In this document: piece after piece, positions 62,976 to 64,000 of the stretch
Position numbering within the stretch: the first letter of the stretch is position 1
Layout: each line of letters opens with the position of its first letter
Source: Paraherbaspirillum soli
GTDB taxonomy: Bacteria > Pseudomonadota > Gammaproteobacteria > Burkholderiales > Burkholderiaceae_D
DNA: 64,000 nt
Assembly (NCBI RefSeq): GCF_042654985.1
Contig: NZ_JBHSMT010000028.1
Location: forward strand, 124,001-188,000
Reading direction: 5' to 3'
Notes under the pieces: model-generated
The model's input: only the letters and a program-made list of their open reading frames with translations
Told to the model about the DNA's origin: nothing
Database searches by the model: none
Translations under genes and position numbers: made by a program

Positions 62976-63680
62976 TTACAGCGCCGATTCCTCGGTTGGG
63001 TCGATAGTGACTGTCTTTTTGGGGATCGCCGCTGCCGGTGCCGCCGCTTCCGGTTCATGCTGTTGTTGCTCCAGCAGCTCCAGCTCCGCTTCGCGCCGCA
63101 AGCGTTCCTTCAAACGGGTTTTCAGCACCGGCCAGATCTGTCTGAACATGTCCGGGTGTTCGTGCTTGAGCAGCCAGGTCAGTTGTTTCCAGTCGTGATC
63201 GCTGATTTCCGCTTTGTCGACGGCGTCGCGCTCTTCCATCAGGTTGATGTTGAAAGTGTCGTAGGTGACAAAATGCACCACTTCCTCGTCGCGGTCGGAC
63301 AGATAGTCGATCAAGGCTTCGCAGCCGCCGTCGACATCGCCGATCGCTTCAAGGAATTCGCCGGTCGGCGCATCGTGGCGGAACAGCACGGCATTGATCA
63401 TGCCGCGCAGCCGCGCATGGGTATGGTCGCCGTACAGCTTCTCCATGACCACGGCGCGCGCGAATTGCTCCGGCGTCACCAGCAGGTTGACCACCGACTC
63501 TTTGGAAGCGTCGAATTCACGGATGACGGCCAGCAGATCCTTGGGCGGCAACTCTTCCAGCACAGCGATCAGCGCGCGATCGCCTTCGGTGTCGGCCAGA
63601 CTGACCAGTGCGTACTCGGCACCGGCAATATCGCCGTTGCGGATAAGGCTTGCTGCTTTTACTACTAGCGAGTTGGACAT
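62976..63680 (-). CDS. Acidic helical protein of unknown function (234 aa)
   Basis: Not recognised. An all-helical, repeat-like N-terminal two thirds (SLIRNGDIAGAEYALVSLAD, with PPKDLLAVIREFD) recalls HEAT/TPR-like helical pairs. The C-terminal part has a charged stretch with LKERLRREAELELLEQQQHE, which may form a coiled coil, and then an Ala/Pro-rich tail. No signal or membrane segment. It lies 88 nt upstream of the 403-aa gene and about 60 nt downstream of the truncated gene at the window edge, so it is likely co-transcribed with both. Confidence 0.8.
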   Translation of the reverse strand: MSNSLVVKAASLIRNGDIAGAEYALVSLADTEGDRALIAVLEELPPKDLLAVIREFDASKESVVNLLVTPEQFARAVVMEKLYGDHTHARLRGMINAVLFRHDAPTGEFLEAIGDVDGGCEALIDYLSDRDEEVVHFVTYDTFNINLMEERDAVDKAEISDHDWKQLTWLLKHEHPDMFRQIWPVLKTRLKERLRREAELELLEQQQHEPEAAAPAAAIPKKTVTIDPTEESAL

Positions 63681-63740
63681 AGGCTTACTTGGTAAAAACG
63701 AATTTATATGGATGAGCGATGGGGGCTTTAGGGGTGCCCG

Positions 63741-64000
63741 TTAGCCGAGGCGATCGAAGCCTTGTTCCTCCAGCCACGCGGCGCCTTCGGTCTCAAGATC
63801 CTGGTCGTCATCGTCGTCCCGTTCCACGCCTTCGACGCTGTCGTCGGACTCGGCATTCCCGGCGCTGCCGGCGTATTCGCCATGGAAATTGCCGTTGCTT
63901 TTTTCGTGCAGGTATTCAAGGCAGACGGTGGTAATCATGAAGCGTTCGCCGCCGCTTTCCTGCAGCGCGATGGCGCTGAGTTTTTCTGCCCACGGCTCGA
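63741..64000 (-). CDS. C-terminal part of a protein of unknown function (cut by window edge)
   Basis: The frame is open from the right edge to a stop at 63741 (about 86 codons). It includes sensible sequence before the first internal Met (WAEKLSAIALQESGGERF), so the real start lies beyond the window. The tail is strongly acidic (ERDDDDDQDLETEG) and ends WLEEQGFDRLG. No domain recognised. It is the upstream member of the three-gene unknown cluster at 61676-64000. Confidence 0.6.
   Translation of the reverse strand, partial: EPWAEKLSAIALQESGGERFMITTVCLEYLHEKSNGNFHGEYAGSAGNAESDDSVEGVERDDDDDQDLETEGAAWLEEQGFDRLG

Noticed and set aside
62888..63058. 57-codon upstream extension of the 403-aa unknown protein
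   Set aside because: It is Arg-rich, looks unlike the rest of the protein, and overlaps the 3' end of the neighbouring gene.

Overview
The window looks like chromosomal DNA of a betaproteobacterium (Burkholderiales). Oxalobacteraceae such as Collimonas, Janthinobacterium or Herbaspirillum are the best guess. This rests on high GC, the cyoABCD-SURF1-regBA arrangement, the livKHMGF set and the protein style. There is no 16S or other phylogenetic marker, so the assignment is soft.

Region 1 (1-41,094, all on the minus strand) is one tightly packed biosynthetic operon about 41 kb long, cut by the left edge. In transcription order it encodes a 5,253-residue trans-AT polyketide synthase, an NAD(P)-dependent short-chain reductase/epimerase, a PLP-dependent alpha-oxoamine synthase, a free-standing acyl carrier protein, a didomain acyltransferase/acyl hydrolase, a five-module nonribosomal peptide synthetase (about 6,525 residues) ending in a condensation domain instead of a thioesterase, an ABC ATPase and the start of its permease. 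Most genes overlap or nearly touch. The PKS reads KS-DH-KR-ACP / KS-DH-ACP-degenerate ACP / KS-DH-KR-ACP / KS-half C. The NRPS reads half C-A-T-E / C-A-T-E / C-A-T / C-A-T / C-A-T-terminal C. The predicted product is a short polyketide or lipid joined to a pentapeptide with two epimerised residues, possibly carrying an amino-ketone or amino-alcohol made by the oxoamine synthase, ACP and reductase. I do not recognise the cluster as a known compound's pathway. It is the best candidate here for an undescribed system.

Region 2 (41,095-42,943): an intergenic stretch with a 12-bp direct repeat, then a secreted gamma-class chorismate mutase and a GNAT acetyltransferase, both on the plus strand.

Region 3 (43,082-47,581, minus): a complete livKHMGF branched-chain amino acid-type ABC importer.

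Region 4 (47,689-54,502, minus): a seven-gene operon for cytochrome bo3 quinol oxidase (cyoABCD), a SURF1 assembly factor and the RegB/RegA redox two-component system. Six of the seven genes overlap their neighbours. CyoD has an unusual Met/His-rich tail.

Region 5 (54,653-59,277): an MFS transporter closed by a clear terminator, an arsC-aquaporin pair, and an orphan TreZ-like GH13 protein whose catalytic Asp appears to be Ala.

Region 6 (59,467-64,000): a small unknown gene, a 13-bp degenerate tandem repeat array in front of a BON-domain periplasmic protein, a small lipoprotein, a Pro/Met-rich secreted protein, a 176-bp element with perfect 16-bp terminal inverted repeats, and three unrecognised minus-strand genes, the last cut by the window edge.
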